From JAWXBR01 sp034440235 (GTDB lineage Bacteria > Bacteroidota > Ignavibacteria > Kapaibacteriales > Kapaibacteriaceae), in contig JAWXBR010000017.1 of the NCBI GenBank assembly GCA_034440235.1, positions 15,311 to 79,310 on the forward strand: a stretch of 64,000 nt of DNA, read 5' to 3'. Below the pieces are notes generated by a model. It searched no databases, was not told the DNA's origin, and was given only the letters and a program-made list of their open reading frames with translations. Positions 27,450 to 36,009 of the stretch are shown piece by piece (within the stretch, counting starts at the first letter, position 1; the number at the start of each line of letters is the position of its first letter). The position numbers and the translations under genes are program-made.

Positions 27450-27981
27450 TCTGTTTTGAAGGGAGTTTGTGGCTTACAAAGAGTAAGGTCACAACACCCA
27501 CACTGACGCAGGAATCTGCAACGTTGAAGACAGGCCAGTGTGTGTATCGATCGCCGAACCATGAGATGTCAGGAATATCAACTTGTATAAAATCTACCAC
27601 CTTGCCGAAGAACAACGGGTCCTCGTTAAAGATGACACCGTAAAAAGCTCTGTCAATTAGATTGCCAACCGCACCGGCAAGTATTAAGCCGACTGCGAGC
27701 TGAACAGACCAGTGTGCCGGACGTAGTCGTAGCAGATACCAAACAAGAAATGCCGCTACCACAATCGTCACCAGCGTTAGTACAATCTTACCCGCACCGA
27801 ACTCAATGCCAAATGCCATTCCTGGGTTTTCGACGTACGTGAGTCGTACGAATTCGCCTACGAGCGGATGACTCTCGCCTAGGAACATGTTGTTCTTAAC
27901 CCAGAGCTTGGTGATCTGGTCGAGCACAACAAGTACACATGCCATCACGACAAATCGATATTGAGCGAATGCGAGGTTCAA
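27394..27981 (-). CDS. lspA: Lipoprotein signal peptidase II
   Basis: Cleaves prolipoprotein signal peptides in the inner membrane. The 195-residue protein has four membrane segments. The two catalytic Asp boxes are present: GAVGNLIDRAFYG and FNVADSCVSVG. The conserved DQITKLWVK follows the first membrane segment. It starts at TTG and runs 56 bp into rluD. A hydrophilic tail of about 20 residues after the last membrane segment is longer than usual. Its substrates would include the lipoproteins seen elsewhere in the window. Confidence 0.94.
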   Translation of the reverse strand: MNLAFAQYRFVVMACVLVVLDQITKLWVKNNMFLGESHPLVGEFVRLTYVENPGMAFGIEFGAGKIVLTLVTIVVAAFLVWYLLRLRPAHWSVQLAVGLILAGAVGNLIDRAFYGVIFNEDPLFFGKVVDFIQVDIPDISWFGDRYTHWPVFNVADSCVSVGVVTLLFVSHKLPSKQNEQPGTPPIGTGQDRTHA

Positions 27982-27994
27982 AATTTCTGACGCC

Positions 27995-28663
27995 TCACTT
28001 CACTGCGTCGGTATTCTTAGCCACGATTCTATCGATACCATCGACTGGACACTTCTGATGAATCTTGTACGAAGCGGAGAGCGTGGTTACTGGTACAGCG
28101 AGCAGACGTTCCTTCGCAATGAGGATACCACACATGCGACAGATGCCGTATGTCTTCTCAGTAATGCGTTGAAGCGCTTCTTCTAGCTTGCGGATATAAT
28201 CTTGAATGCGCTGAATCTGAGCGTACGTCTTTTCTTTTTCGATTGCTTCTGAACCTTGTTCTGCCATGTGCATCGAATAGATCGCCGTTTCTTCTGTCGA
28301 TTCGCTGCTCGTTAAATCGTCGAGACGTTCCTTAAGCATACGCAGTTCTTCGAACGCGTCTTCTTTTGAACGCTCGATATTTGCTTTGAAGGTCGCAAGA
28401 TCTTTGTCGGAATACTTGAGTCCTGGCTTAGGGGCCACTGGAACCATTGGTGGTTTCTTAGGCACAAGCGGGGCTGCGTTGGGCGTAAAAACAAAAGCTG
28501 CCCCGACAGCTTGGTTAACTGTCGGAGCAGCGGGTAGTGGGCCCGAAGACTTCAGCGACTTTTTCGTCACATTCCTACTCAATGCTGGCTTTGACTGGGC
28601 AATTCGGATATTCTCCGAATCATTTTTGGACGCTGTCGCTGAGGACACAGCCTTAGTCGACAC
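27995..28663 (-). CDS. DksA/TraR-family zinc-finger protein (probably the 3' part of a frameshifted fusion)
   Basis: The C-terminal half has the DksA/TraR layout: a coiled coil (KANIERSKEDAFEELRMLKE, IQRIQDYIRKLEEALQRI), then the finger YGICRMCGILIAKERLLAVP with the final pair HQKC in place of CxxC, so one ligand may be His. Such proteins bind the RNA polymerase secondary channel. The GTG at 28663 is the first start in frame, but the frame stays open upstream to an A10 run at 28735-28744. One extra A there, or a -1 shift, would join it to the Lys/Ala-rich ORF. Most family members in related bacteria have such a basic N-terminal extension, so one fused product is likely. Confidence 0.8.
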   Translation of the reverse strand: MSTKAVSSATASKNDSENIRIAQSKPALSRNVTKKSLKSSGPLPAAPTVNQAVGAAFVFTPNAAPLVPKKPPMVPVAPKPGLKYSDKDLATFKANIERSKEDAFEELRMLKERLDDLTSSESTEETAIYSMHMAEQGSEAIEKEKTYAQIQRIQDYIRKLEEALQRITEKTYGICRMCGILIAKERLLAVPVTTLSASYKIHQKCPVDGIDRIVAKNTDAVK

Positions 28664-28725
28664 AGGAGCCGCTATCTTCGAGGAAGTCTTCTTTGGCGCC
28701 GGAACTGCCTTAGACGTTGGGGCCG

Positions 28726-28965
28726 TTAGGCTGCTTTTTTTTTTGCAGCTGTCTTCTTTGCTGCCTTCTTAGCAGGCTTAGCCTTCTTAGCTGCCTTAGC
28801 CTTCTTAGCAGGCTTTGCCTTCTTTGCAGCCTTCTTAGCTGGTGCTGCCTTCTTAGCTGTAGCCTTCTTAGCTGGTGCTGCCTTCTTAGCCGCCTTCTTG
28901 GCTGGCTTCTTGGCTGCCTTCTTAGCTGGCTTAGCCTTTTTCGCTGCCTTTTTCGCTGCTGCCAT
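28726..28965 (-). CDS. Lys/Ala/Pro-rich histone H1-like ORF (probably the 5' part of the DksA-like gene)
   Basis: 79 residues made almost only of KKAAKKAKPAKK-type repeats, like bacterial histone H1-like DNA-binding tails. It ends ...TAAKKKAA at a TAA just after a run of ten A (minus strand, 28735-28744). In the zero frame the run is read GCA AAA AAA AAA GCA, containing the slippery heptamer A_AAA_AAA. A -1 shift continues as SSLTAPTSKAVPAPKK into the DksA/TraR frame. It is either a separate small basic protein, one of two products of slippage, or an assembly indel in a homopolymer. Confidence 0.65.
   Translation of the reverse strand: MAAAKKAAKKAKPAKKAAKKPAKKAAKKAAPAKKATAKKAAPAKKAAKKAKPAKKAKAAKKAKPAKKAAKKTAAKKKAA
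28735..28744 (-). promoter_or_regulatory. A10 slippery run, candidate frameshift site
   Basis: Ten consecutive A on the minus strand at the end of the Lys/Ala-rich ORF. A -1 ribosomal shift, or RNA polymerase adding one A, puts translation in the DksA/TraR frame with no stop between. The geometry resembles the slippage sites of dnaX genes. Confidence 0.5.
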
Positions 28966-28968
28966 AAA

Positions 28969-29022
28969 CTAATCTCCGAACAGTTGAACATGAAAACGCG
29001 TACGCCACTTTGGCGTAAGCAT
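28969..29022 (-). CDS. Micro-ORF between ileS and the Lys/Ala-rich ORF (17 codons)
   Basis: ATG directly follows the ileS stop (TAGATG). The peptide would be MLTPKWRTRFHVQLFGD, ending in TAG three bases before the ATG of the Lys/Ala-rich ORF. The first part of the frame holds a perfect 7-bp hairpin (TACGCCA-CTT-TGGCGTA). GGAG near the end could serve as a ribosome site for the next gene. Translation is inferred only from stop-start spacing. Confidence 0.3.
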   Translation of the reverse strand: MLTPKWRTRFHVQLFGD

Positions 29023-32000
29023 CTACGATGCGAATTGCGCACCTGCGCGCTCGATCCGCACGCTGACATTTCGCCCGTTAATCTCGAGAAGCGTCCCAAA
29101 GGGACCTTCCCCCCGCTCGAGCGTATCGGCCAGCGTTTCCATTACAATCGAATTCCGCATGACATGCATTGCTTCCGTCACTTCCTCATCTGCTGCGAAC
29201 GCAATATCTATACGGTCTGTCACCTCAAATCCAGAGTCCTTGCGGAACTTCTGAACCTTACTAACGAACTCGCGTGCCAAGCCTTCCTGAATCAGCACAC
29301 TGTCCAACTCCGTGTCAAGCGCAACCGTCACGCCATTATCCGAAGCAACCAACCAACCTTCGATGTCCTGATTTACAATTTCCACGTCTTCGCGGTCAAT
29401 CGAGACCGACTCACCGCCGACATGTACTTCCAGAACTAGAGATTGTTCGAGTTTGCGGACCTGTTCGTTATCCAACGATTTGATCGCCTGCGAAACCAGC
29501 TGTGTTTTGTCTCCATACTTCTTCCCGATGATCTTGAAGTTCGGTTTCGTTGAGCGTTGAACAATGTTCGTATCGTCCGATACATATTCAATGGCCTTTA
29601 CGTTAATCTCTTCAAGAATGATGTCCTCGACCGTTTGAATTTGTCTACGCATCTGTGGACCATCGACCGGGAGAAGAATTCGACGCAGCGGTTGTCGCGT
29701 TTTGATCTTCGATTTCTCTCTCAAAGAACGTGCAAGGAAAACAATTGTCTGCGCTTGCTTCATCCGATACTCTAAGTCACTGTTGATAAGTGACGTATCG
29801 ACCCCGCGCAATATACTACAATGAATGCTCAAATGTTCGTTGTGCAAACGTGCTCGTAGGAAAATCTGCTCGGCTAAAAACGGAGCGACGGGAGCGATGA
29901 GTTGCGCAGTGGTAACAATCACTTCGTGAAGGGTCTGATACGCTGCACGTTTGTCTTCGTCCATCTCCCCTTTCCAAAACCGTCGACGATTTCTTCGCAC
30001 GTACCAATTCGAAACATCTTCGATTACAAACTCTTGAACAATCCTGCATGCCTTCGTTATGTCGTACGCATCCATGCTTTCGGTGTACGATTGAATGACG
30101 GTATTTAGTCGCGATAAAATCCAGTGATCGATTTCCGGACGTTCTGCGATTGGCACGATGGGTTCTTCGCCAGTGAATCCATCGATACCAGCATACAGCG
30201 AAAAGAAACCATACGTGTTTACATAAGAACGGAATAAGTCTGCTAAGACAGTCCTGGCAACGTCGTCCTCATTGAAGTTGCGCGGCTTCCACGCTGGCGC
30301 GGCGGCCATCAAGTACCAACGGATTGCATCGGCGCCGTATTTGTCGAACAACACAAACGGGTCGAGGATGTTGCCTCTTGACTTGGACATCTTCTGTCCG
30401 TTTTTGTCGAGCAACATGTCATTCACAACTACATGTCTATACGCTGGCTTATCAAACAGCGCCGTCGATATGTTGTGCATGGTATAAAACCATCCGCGCG
30501 TCTGATCGATTCCCTCTGCAATAAAATCGGCTGGAAATGACTTGTTAAACAATTCTACATTCTCGAATGGGTAATGGAATTGTGCAAAAGGCATCGTACC
30601 CGAATCGAACCATGCGTCGATGACTTCTTTTGTGCGACGATATTCGACGCCGTTTTTGACGAAGACAACGCGGTCGACGAACGGACGATGCAAATCGATG
30701 TCGATGGACAAGTTTTCCACAGGAACCTTCGAGCCGTCGTCCTGAACATAGAGTCCTTTCTTCAACTCATCAATCGATCCGACTGCGAACATGTCACTTC
30801 CATCTTCGCTCACCCAAATTGGTAATGGCGTTCCCCAATATCTATCGCGTGATAGTGACCATTCTTTTACTTCTTCGAGCCAATTACCAAAACGTCCAAC
30901 ACCAATTTCTTCAGGATGCCACGCAATGGTTTTATTCAACGCAACGAGTTGTTCTTTGTACTCAGGCGATTTTATAAACCACGAATCACGCGCGTAATAG
31001 ATGACCGGATTGTCGGTTCGCCAGCAATGCGGATAGCTGTGCATGTAATCGAACGCAGCCTTGTATGCCTTGCCACCAATTTTTAATTCCTTGACGATGT
31101 CACGGTCCGCACCCTCTTCAAAAACGAATTCTTCGCCACCCTCTTTCGAAGGGTTAGGATACCTAAATGTCTTTACCGCACGACCCGCATAGTTCTTAAT
31201 AACATCGGTGAACTTTCCTGTCGGCGTTACAGGCTGCACTACGGGCAGATTGAATTGCTTTGCAATCTCGAAGTCATCCTGTCCGAAGGCAGGCGCGATG
31301 TGCACCACGCCAGTACCATCAGCCGTAGTCACAAACGATCCTGGTAACACATGCAGCACATTTGGATGTGCAGCAGTGTCGAGCACAACGTCTGTAAAGA
31401 TCTGCTCGTATGTAGAGTTCACAATCTCGCTTCCGAGGAAACGCTCGAGCTCTTCCGTTTCGCCGTCGAGGATTTCAAGACGGGACTCAGCGAGCACGAC
31501 GAGTTCTTCGACCTGTGCTGCACCAACAGTTCGTGTGTTACGCACGAGTACATATGGAATGTCCGGACCCACTGCGAGTGCAACGTTTCCGAATAACGTC
31601 CAAGGCGTCGTTGTCCATACAAGAATAAAAGCCCCTTTGGCTTCGGCCCCTTGACTAGTAGCATCCGCTGCTTGAGCAGTACCAATTGACTTTTTGTCGA
31701 TGATGTTTTGAAGCGAAGCGATTGGCGATGACGTTAGGCGAAGCTTTAGGTAGACATTCGGGTCACGGACGTCTTTGTAGTTCAGCGAAAGTTCGTGCGA
31801 CGACAACGGTGTGCCGAGGGTTGGCGATTGCGGAACAACCTTGAAGCCTTTGTAGATGAGGTTCTTGTCGAAGAACTGCTTGAGTGCCCACCACACCGAC
31901 TCGACATAATCGTTCGAACATGTGATGTACGGATTATCGAGATCGAGCCAATAACCCATGCGTCGCGTAAGTGTGCGCCACCCCGTGTCGTGTGCGATGT

Positions 32001-32379
32001 TGTAATCGACGAGGGCTTTGCATGCAGCGTTGAATACATCAACGCCTAGGACTTCGATCTGTGCTTTATCGGTAATGCCAAGTTGCTTTTCTACAGCAAG
32101 CTCAACGGGGAGTCCGTGTGTATCCCAACCCGCCTTACGCGGCACATAAAACCCACGCATGGTTTTATACCGACACATCGTGTCTTTAATGGTACGAGCA
32201 AACGCGTGGTGAATGCCAGGACTTCCATTAACCGTCGGAGGTCCTTCATTAAACGCAAACAGCTCGGCACCCTCGCGCTCCTTTAACGAAGCTGCAAAAA
32301 CACCGTTGCTCTCCCAGTACTCAAGGATGTCTTGTTCGTGGCGGGGATAAGAGAAATCGTCGGGAAGCGGTTCAAACAT
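29023..32379 (-). CDS. ileS: Isoleucyl-tRNA synthetase
   Basis: Charges tRNA-Ile, with an editing domain that removes valine. The 1118 residues fit the longer, eukaryote-like IleRS type. The class I HIGH motif appears as GSPGIHHAFARTIKD near residue 55 and the KMSKS motif as NGQKMSKSRGNILDPFV near residue 660. Editing-domain sequences are clear (FILVWTTTPWTLFGNVALAV, DGTGVVHIAPAFGQDDF). It is followed on the same strand by a micro-ORF and the Lys/Ala-rich ORF. The C-terminal region lacks an obvious Cys4 zinc site. Confidence 0.97.
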   Translation of the reverse strand: MFEPLPDDFSYPRHEQDILEYWESNGVFAASLKEREGAELFAFNEGPPTVNGSPGIHHAFARTIKDTMCRYKTMRGFYVPRKAGWDTHGLPVELAVEKQLGITDKAQIEVLGVDVFNAACKALVDYNIAHDTGWRTLTRRMGYWLDLDNPYITCSNDYVESVWWALKQFFDKNLIYKGFKVVPQSPTLGTPLSSHELSLNYKDVRDPNVYLKLRLTSSPIASLQNIIDKKSIGTAQAADATSQGAEAKGAFILVWTTTPWTLFGNVALAVGPDIPYVLVRNTRTVGAAQVEELVVLAESRLEILDGETEELERFLGSEIVNSTYEQIFTDVVLDTAAHPNVLHVLPGSFVTTADGTGVVHIAPAFGQDDFEIAKQFNLPVVQPVTPTGKFTDVIKNYAGRAVKTFRYPNPSKEGGEEFVFEEGADRDIVKELKIGGKAYKAAFDYMHSYPHCWRTDNPVIYYARDSWFIKSPEYKEQLVALNKTIAWHPEEIGVGRFGNWLEEVKEWSLSRDRYWGTPLPIWVSEDGSDMFAVGSIDELKKGLYVQDDGSKVPVENLSIDIDLHRPFVDRVVFVKNGVEYRRTKEVIDAWFDSGTMPFAQFHYPFENVELFNKSFPADFIAEGIDQTRGWFYTMHNISTALFDKPAYRHVVVNDMLLDKNGQKMSKSRGNILDPFVLFDKYGADAIRWYLMAAAPAWKPRNFNEDDVARTVLADLFRSYVNTYGFFSLYAGIDGFTGEEPIVPIAERPEIDHWILSRLNTVIQSYTESMDAYDITKACRIVQEFVIEDVSNWYVRRNRRRFWKGEMDEDKRAAYQTLHEVIVTTAQLIAPVAPFLAEQIFLRARLHNEHLSIHCSILRGVDTSLINSDLEYRMKQAQTIVFLARSLREKSKIKTRQPLRRILLPVDGPQMRRQIQTVEDIILEEINVKAIEYVSDDTNIVQRSTKPNFKIIGKKYGDKTQLVSQAIKSLDNEQVRKLEQSLVLEVHVGGESVSIDREDVEIVNQDIEGWLVASDNGVTVALDTELDSVLIQEGLAREFVSKVQKFRKDSGFEVTDRIDIAFAADEEVTEAMHVMRNSIVMETLADTLERGEGPFGTLLEINGRNVSVRIERAGAQFAS

Positions 32380-32432
32380 GAAGGTCTAGCGTAGTTACAA
32401 AACGTCCCAAATTACGGAGCCTTCACGCATCA

Positions 32433-33974
32433 TCAACGCTGCTGCGCTACCAGCCTGACAATGAACGTCGTGCCCTTGCCGAGTTCGCTGATGACTTCGA
32501 TTTCGCCGTCGTGGGCATCGACGATCCACTTGACGATAGCAAGGCCGAGGCCGGTGCCGTATACTTCTTTCGAGCGTGCTTTGTCGACCTGGTAGAATCG
32601 GTCGAAGATGAAGGGCAACTCATTTTCCGGAATGCCAATGCCCGTGTCGCTGACGGTTAACACTGCCTTGCCGTCGACGTATTCGAGTCCGACATGTACA
32701 TCGCCACCCTCACGCGTATACTTCACGGCGTTTTCGATAATGTTTAGCAGCGCTTGTTGAATGTGAATCTTGTCGGCCATGACAAGTATGCCGGGCTGAA
32801 TGTCGTAGTGAAGTTCGATGCGTTTTTTGTCGGCGAGAATCATGACGTCGTCGCATACGTTTTCGACCATGGTGCTGTAGCGCACTTCTTCGCGCAAGAG
32901 AGTAACCTGACCCGAATCGGCGCGCGATAGTTCTAGCAGACCTTGCACGACCTGGTTCAATCGTTCAACTTCTTCGAGACAACTCACGAGCACCTTGTGT
33001 GCTTCTTCTGCTGTTAGGGGTCTGCGTAGTGCAAGCTCTAACTCCCCCATCATGATGGCAAGGGGCGTACGCAGTTCGTGTGATGCATCGGATGTGAATT
33101 GCCGCACTTGCGCGAACGATGTTTCGAGACGCGCAATCATATCGTTGACGGTTTCTGTAAGGCGTCCGAGTTCGTCGTCCGTGCCCTGCTTCGGTAATCG
33201 AAGCGAAAGATTTTGTGCTGTGATCTGTCGGGCGGAGGATGTGATTTCGTCGACTGGACGCAGTGATCGTTTTGCTAAAAACCATCCCGATAACAACGAC
33301 ACCAGAAGTGCGGCTGGCATAGACCATAACATCACAGAGAAGAGTCCGCGTAACGTGCTGTCGAGTTCACTAGCTGGATATGCAGCAACCACTTCGACTT
33401 CGGTGCCGCGCAGAAGGACGATTCTGTAACGCTGACCTCGCAATGTGTAATACGTATAGATGCGATTGTCGATTACCTGCGCACCCTGACGTTCGAAGTA
33501 TGTAAAGCCCGGCAATGCCGTGTCGGCCTTCATTGCAGAATCGGTGAGCATGTTGTTCGATTTCCAAGCAATGCGGCTCGAACCATCACGAATCTGAAAA
33601 AGGAAGTTCGATGAGTTCAGTAGCATATGTTCGTACACGGCCGACCACACTGGGTCTTCCTCTACCTCTTCGCCAGCAATAGGCAGAATGGGTCCGACGA
33701 AGCGCGTCGACTCGCGGTTCAGGAATTCGAAGGCGTTCTTGGTGGCAACGGGACGTCGCTCGCGGCGGGCGGGAACGAGTGGACGTTTGGCTTGTTTGCG
33801 CTGCTGACGAATGACGGCTTCGAGCGAGGTGGCAGCACGCGACAGCGAGGCATCGAGGTTCTGGTACAACTCGGCCTGCACTGTTATATAGGTTGCCACA
33901 GCAAAGGCAAGGATGATGAGCACGACAAGCGTGCTGTACATAAGAGTGAGTCGCGCGCGAAGAGACAAGGGCAT
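32433..33974 (-). CDS. Membrane sensor histidine kinase (orphan)
   Basis: Two membrane segments (LMYSTLVVLIILAFAVATYITV near the N-terminus and LFSVMLWSMPAALLVSLLSGW near residue 230) flank an extracytoplasmic sensor region. After them come HAMP (LAKRSLRPVDEITSSARQI), HisKA (FTSDASHELRTPLAIMMGELE, phospho-His in SHELRTP) and HATPase (NIIENAVKYTREGG, DTGIGIPENELPFIFDRFYQ, GTGLGLAIVKWIVDAH). The ATG at 33974 is chosen over longer in-frame starts. No response regulator gene is in the window. The gene diverges from murI, the starts being 28-43 bp apart. GCTATTTTCA just upstream may contain its -7 box. Confidence 0.92.
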   Translation of the reverse strand: MPLSLRARLTLMYSTLVVLIILAFAVATYITVQAELYQNLDASLSRAATSLEAVIRQQRKQAKRPLVPARRERRPVATKNAFEFLNRESTRFVGPILPIAGEEVEEDPVWSAVYEHMLLNSSNFLFQIRDGSSRIAWKSNNMLTDSAMKADTALPGFTYFERQGAQVIDNRIYTYYTLRGQRYRIVLLRGTEVEVVAAYPASELDSTLRGLFSVMLWSMPAALLVSLLSGWFLAKRSLRPVDEITSSARQITAQNLSLRLPKQGTDDELGRLTETVNDMIARLETSFAQVRQFTSDASHELRTPLAIMMGELELALRRPLTAEEAHKVLVSCLEEVERLNQVVQGLLELSRADSGQVTLLREEVRYSTMVENVCDDVMILADKKRIELHYDIQPGILVMADKIHIQQALLNIIENAVKYTREGGDVHVGLEYVDGKAVLTVSDTGIGIPENELPFIFDRFYQVDKARSKEVYGTGLGLAIVKWIVDAHDGEIEVISELGKGTTFIVRLVAQQR

Positions 33975-33991
33975 TCGTGAAAATAGCCCTG

Positions 33992-33999
33992 TATATTTG
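33992..33999 (+). promoter_or_regulatory. -7 box (TATATTTG) upstream of murI
   Basis: TATATTTG lies 3 bp before an in-frame ATG at 34003 and 18 bp before the ATG at 34018. Transcription would begin at about the first of these. It is the likely promoter of the murI-dppB-dppC-holA-... gene run. Confidence 0.45.
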
Positions 34000-34017
34000 A
34001 TAATGGTAGCGACCGAA

Positions 34018-34962
34018 ATGAAAATTGACAAACGACCCATCGGGGTGTTCGATTCGGGAATAGGCGGACTTAGCGTCCTGAAGCACGTTGTGCAGAAGCT
34101 TCCGGGTGAGCGATTTATCTATCTGGGCGACACCGCACGTGTGCCCTATGGCAACCGTTCGGTCGATACAGTCAAGCTCTATTCACGTCAGTGTGCAGCC
34201 TTCCTCGAGCAGCACGACGTAAAAATGATTGTTGTTGCGTGCAACACGTCATCGGCAGTTGCTCTAGACGAATTGCGCGCACATTGTCACGTTCCCGTTC
34301 TTGGCGTAATCGAACCTGCGGCAGCAGAGGCTGTGCGCAGAACCCGCAACGGACATATCGGCGTGGTGGGCACACGTGCGACGATTGCATCGAACGCATA
34401 CGCCACATCTATTATGCACGCCGCTACTGCAGCTAGTGTTGCAGTTAACACGGCTACGGGTGTTGCCAGCGGCAAAGCCGCAGGCACGAACAACGTGTTC
34501 GTGCATAGTCAGCCTTGCCCCCTGTTTGTGCCCCTTGTCGAAGAAGGCTGGCTCGACACGCCTGCTACACGACTGATTGCTGAGGAGTATCTTCGTCCGC
34601 TCGTAGCAAACAAGATTGACACGTTGGTGCTTGGGTGTACACATTATCCGCTGCTGTCGCCGATGCTTCGCAGTATGTTGCCGGATGTTGTGCTTATCGA
34701 TTGCGGTGCAAGTGTTGCCCTAGAGGCGCAGGCACTAAATAATGCTCAAGAGAAAAATGCTCAAGAAAATTCGGATGAAAACACATTAGCACATGAAAAC
34801 GCAGCAGCACATGTAGTTTCAGCGACGCCAAAAGCCCCTTCACAAACGTATTTCTATCTGACGGATAACACGCCCCAGTTTCAGCTCATAGCGCAACAGT
34901 TTTTAGGCACAACGGTGAATGAACCTGTGCGCGTAAGTGTTGACCATTTGATTGGAGTATAA
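34018..34962 (+). CDS. murI: Glutamate racemase
   Basis: Supplies D-glutamate for peptidoglycan. The N-terminus KRPIGVFDSGIGGLSVLKHV is typical. The catalytic cysteines lie in VVACNTSSAVAL and LGCTHYPLLSP. A low-complexity insert rich in Ala, Asn and Glu (NNAQEKNAQENSDENTLAHE) near residue 245 is unusual. An in-frame ATG at 34003 is an alternative start and would give a nearly leaderless mRNA. dppB starts 2 bp after the stop, so this gene leads a long co-directional run. Confidence 0.94.
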   Translation: MKIDKRPIGVFDSGIGGLSVLKHVVQKLPGERFIYLGDTARVPYGNRSVDTVKLYSRQCAAFLEQHDVKMIVVACNTSSAVALDELRAHCHVPVLGVIEPAAAEAVRRTRNGHIGVVGTRATIASNAYATSIMHAATAASVAVNTATGVASGKAAGTNNVFVHSQPCPLFVPLVEEGWLDTPATRLIAEEYLRPLVANKIDTLVLGCTHYPLLSPMLRSMLPDVVLIDCGASVALEAQALNNAQEKNAQENSDENTLAHENAAAHVVSATPKAPSQTYFYLTDNTPQFQLIAQQFLGTTVNEPVRVSVDHLIGV

Positions 34963-34964
34963 CC

Positions 34965-35885
34965 ATGGTTACGTATCTCTTGCGGAAGGTGCTCTATGCG
35001 ATACTCGTCCTCGTGGGCGTTATTGCAGTCACGTTCTTTATACGTCCGCCCGGCGACCCGGCACGCGTACTGCTCGGACAGCGTGCAGATGAGCAGAGCA
35101 TACGCGCACTGCGCGAGCAACTCGGACTCGATAAACCTCTGCCCGTGCAGATGGGATACTACATGGTGAATCTGGTGCAGGGCGACATGGGACGTAGCAT
35201 TGCCACAGGCCGATCGGTTACCGAAACAATCATGGAACGTTTGCCTGCTACGGCATTGCTTGCATGTACATCGATGGCAATTGCAACGCTGTTAGGGATT
35301 GTACTCGGACTCGTTGCTGCATATAAACCGAACTCTTGGACAGATTCGCTAACGATGTCCGTATCACTTCTCGGAATTTCATTGCCAGCATTTGTTGTTG
35401 GTCTGTTGCTCGTGTTGCTCTTCGGCGTGGTGCTCGAGTGGTTTCCCAATAGCGGTTACGTCGATCGAGGTGCAGAATATTTAGTGCTGCCGATGATCAC
35501 ACTTGCAATACGTCCGATGGCCATCATCGCACGTGTTACGCGCTCGAGTATGCTCGACGTGTTGGGTCAGGACTACGTCCGTACCGCCCGCGCCAAAGGC
35601 CTCAACAACTTCTCTGTCTACACAAAACACGCTCTTCGCAATGCGCTTAACCCTGTTGTTACAACGGTGAGTGCATGGTTCGCAGGATTGCTTGCTGGTA
35701 CGTACTTCATCGAATACATTTTTAGTTGGCCCGGCGTCGGACTCACCGCGTTTAATGCAATCGAAAAACTCGACTTCCCCGTTATTCAAGGCACTGTTCT
35801 CTTAACCGCAATTGTATTTGTTGTTGTGAACGTGTTCGCCGATCTTCTGTATGCCTACATCGACCCGAAGGTCCGTCTTAACTAA
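34965..35885 (+). CDS. Peptide/nickel-type ABC transporter permease, DppB/OppB family
   Basis: A 306-residue inner-membrane protein with about six membrane segments. Family sequences are LLRKVLYAILVLVGVIAVTF at the N-terminus, LGLDKPLPVQMGYY, and the EAA-type loop YVRTARAKGLNNFSVYTKHALRNAL. It is paired with the DppC-type permease downstream, but the binding protein and ATPases are not in the window, so the substrate (oligopeptide, dipeptide or metal) cannot be assigned. The gene starts 2 bp after the murI stop. Confidence 0.92.
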   Translation: MVTYLLRKVLYAILVLVGVIAVTFFIRPPGDPARVLLGQRADEQSIRALREQLGLDKPLPVQMGYYMVNLVQGDMGRSIATGRSVTETIMERLPATALLACTSMAIATLLGIVLGLVAAYKPNSWTDSLTMSVSLLGISLPAFVVGLLLVLLFGVVLEWFPNSGYVDRGAEYLVLPMITLAIRPMAIIARVTRSSMLDVLGQDYVRTARAKGLNNFSVYTKHALRNALNPVVTTVSAWFAGLLAGTYFIEYIFSWPGVGLTAFNAIEKLDFPVIQGTVLLTAIVFVVVNVFADLLYAYIDPKVRLN

Positions 35886-35893
35886 TGAATCCC

Positions 35894-36009
35894 ATGACCA
35901 ACTTTGTTAAGGGGCCGCAAGCATGAGCAACTTTGTTAAGGGGCCGCAAGCATGAGCAACTCTGGTAAGGGGCAAGAAGCATGAGCAACTCTGGTAAGGG
36001 GCAAGAAGG
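35894..36009 (+). repeat. Four 29-bp tandem repeats forming three coupled 10-codon micro-ORFs before dppC
   Basis: Units start at 35894, 35923, 35952 and 35981, each beginning with ATG. The first three read MTNFVKGPQA, MSNFVKGPQA and MSNSGKGQEA, each ending in a TGA that overlaps the next unit's ATG. The fourth ATG is the start of the DppC-type gene (MSNSGKGQEGGESLWYV). Each unit contains AAGGGG about 10 bp before the following ATG, a usable ribosome site. The 29-bp length leaves remainder 2 when divided by 3, so the ATGA chain never breaks. Confidence 0.85.
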
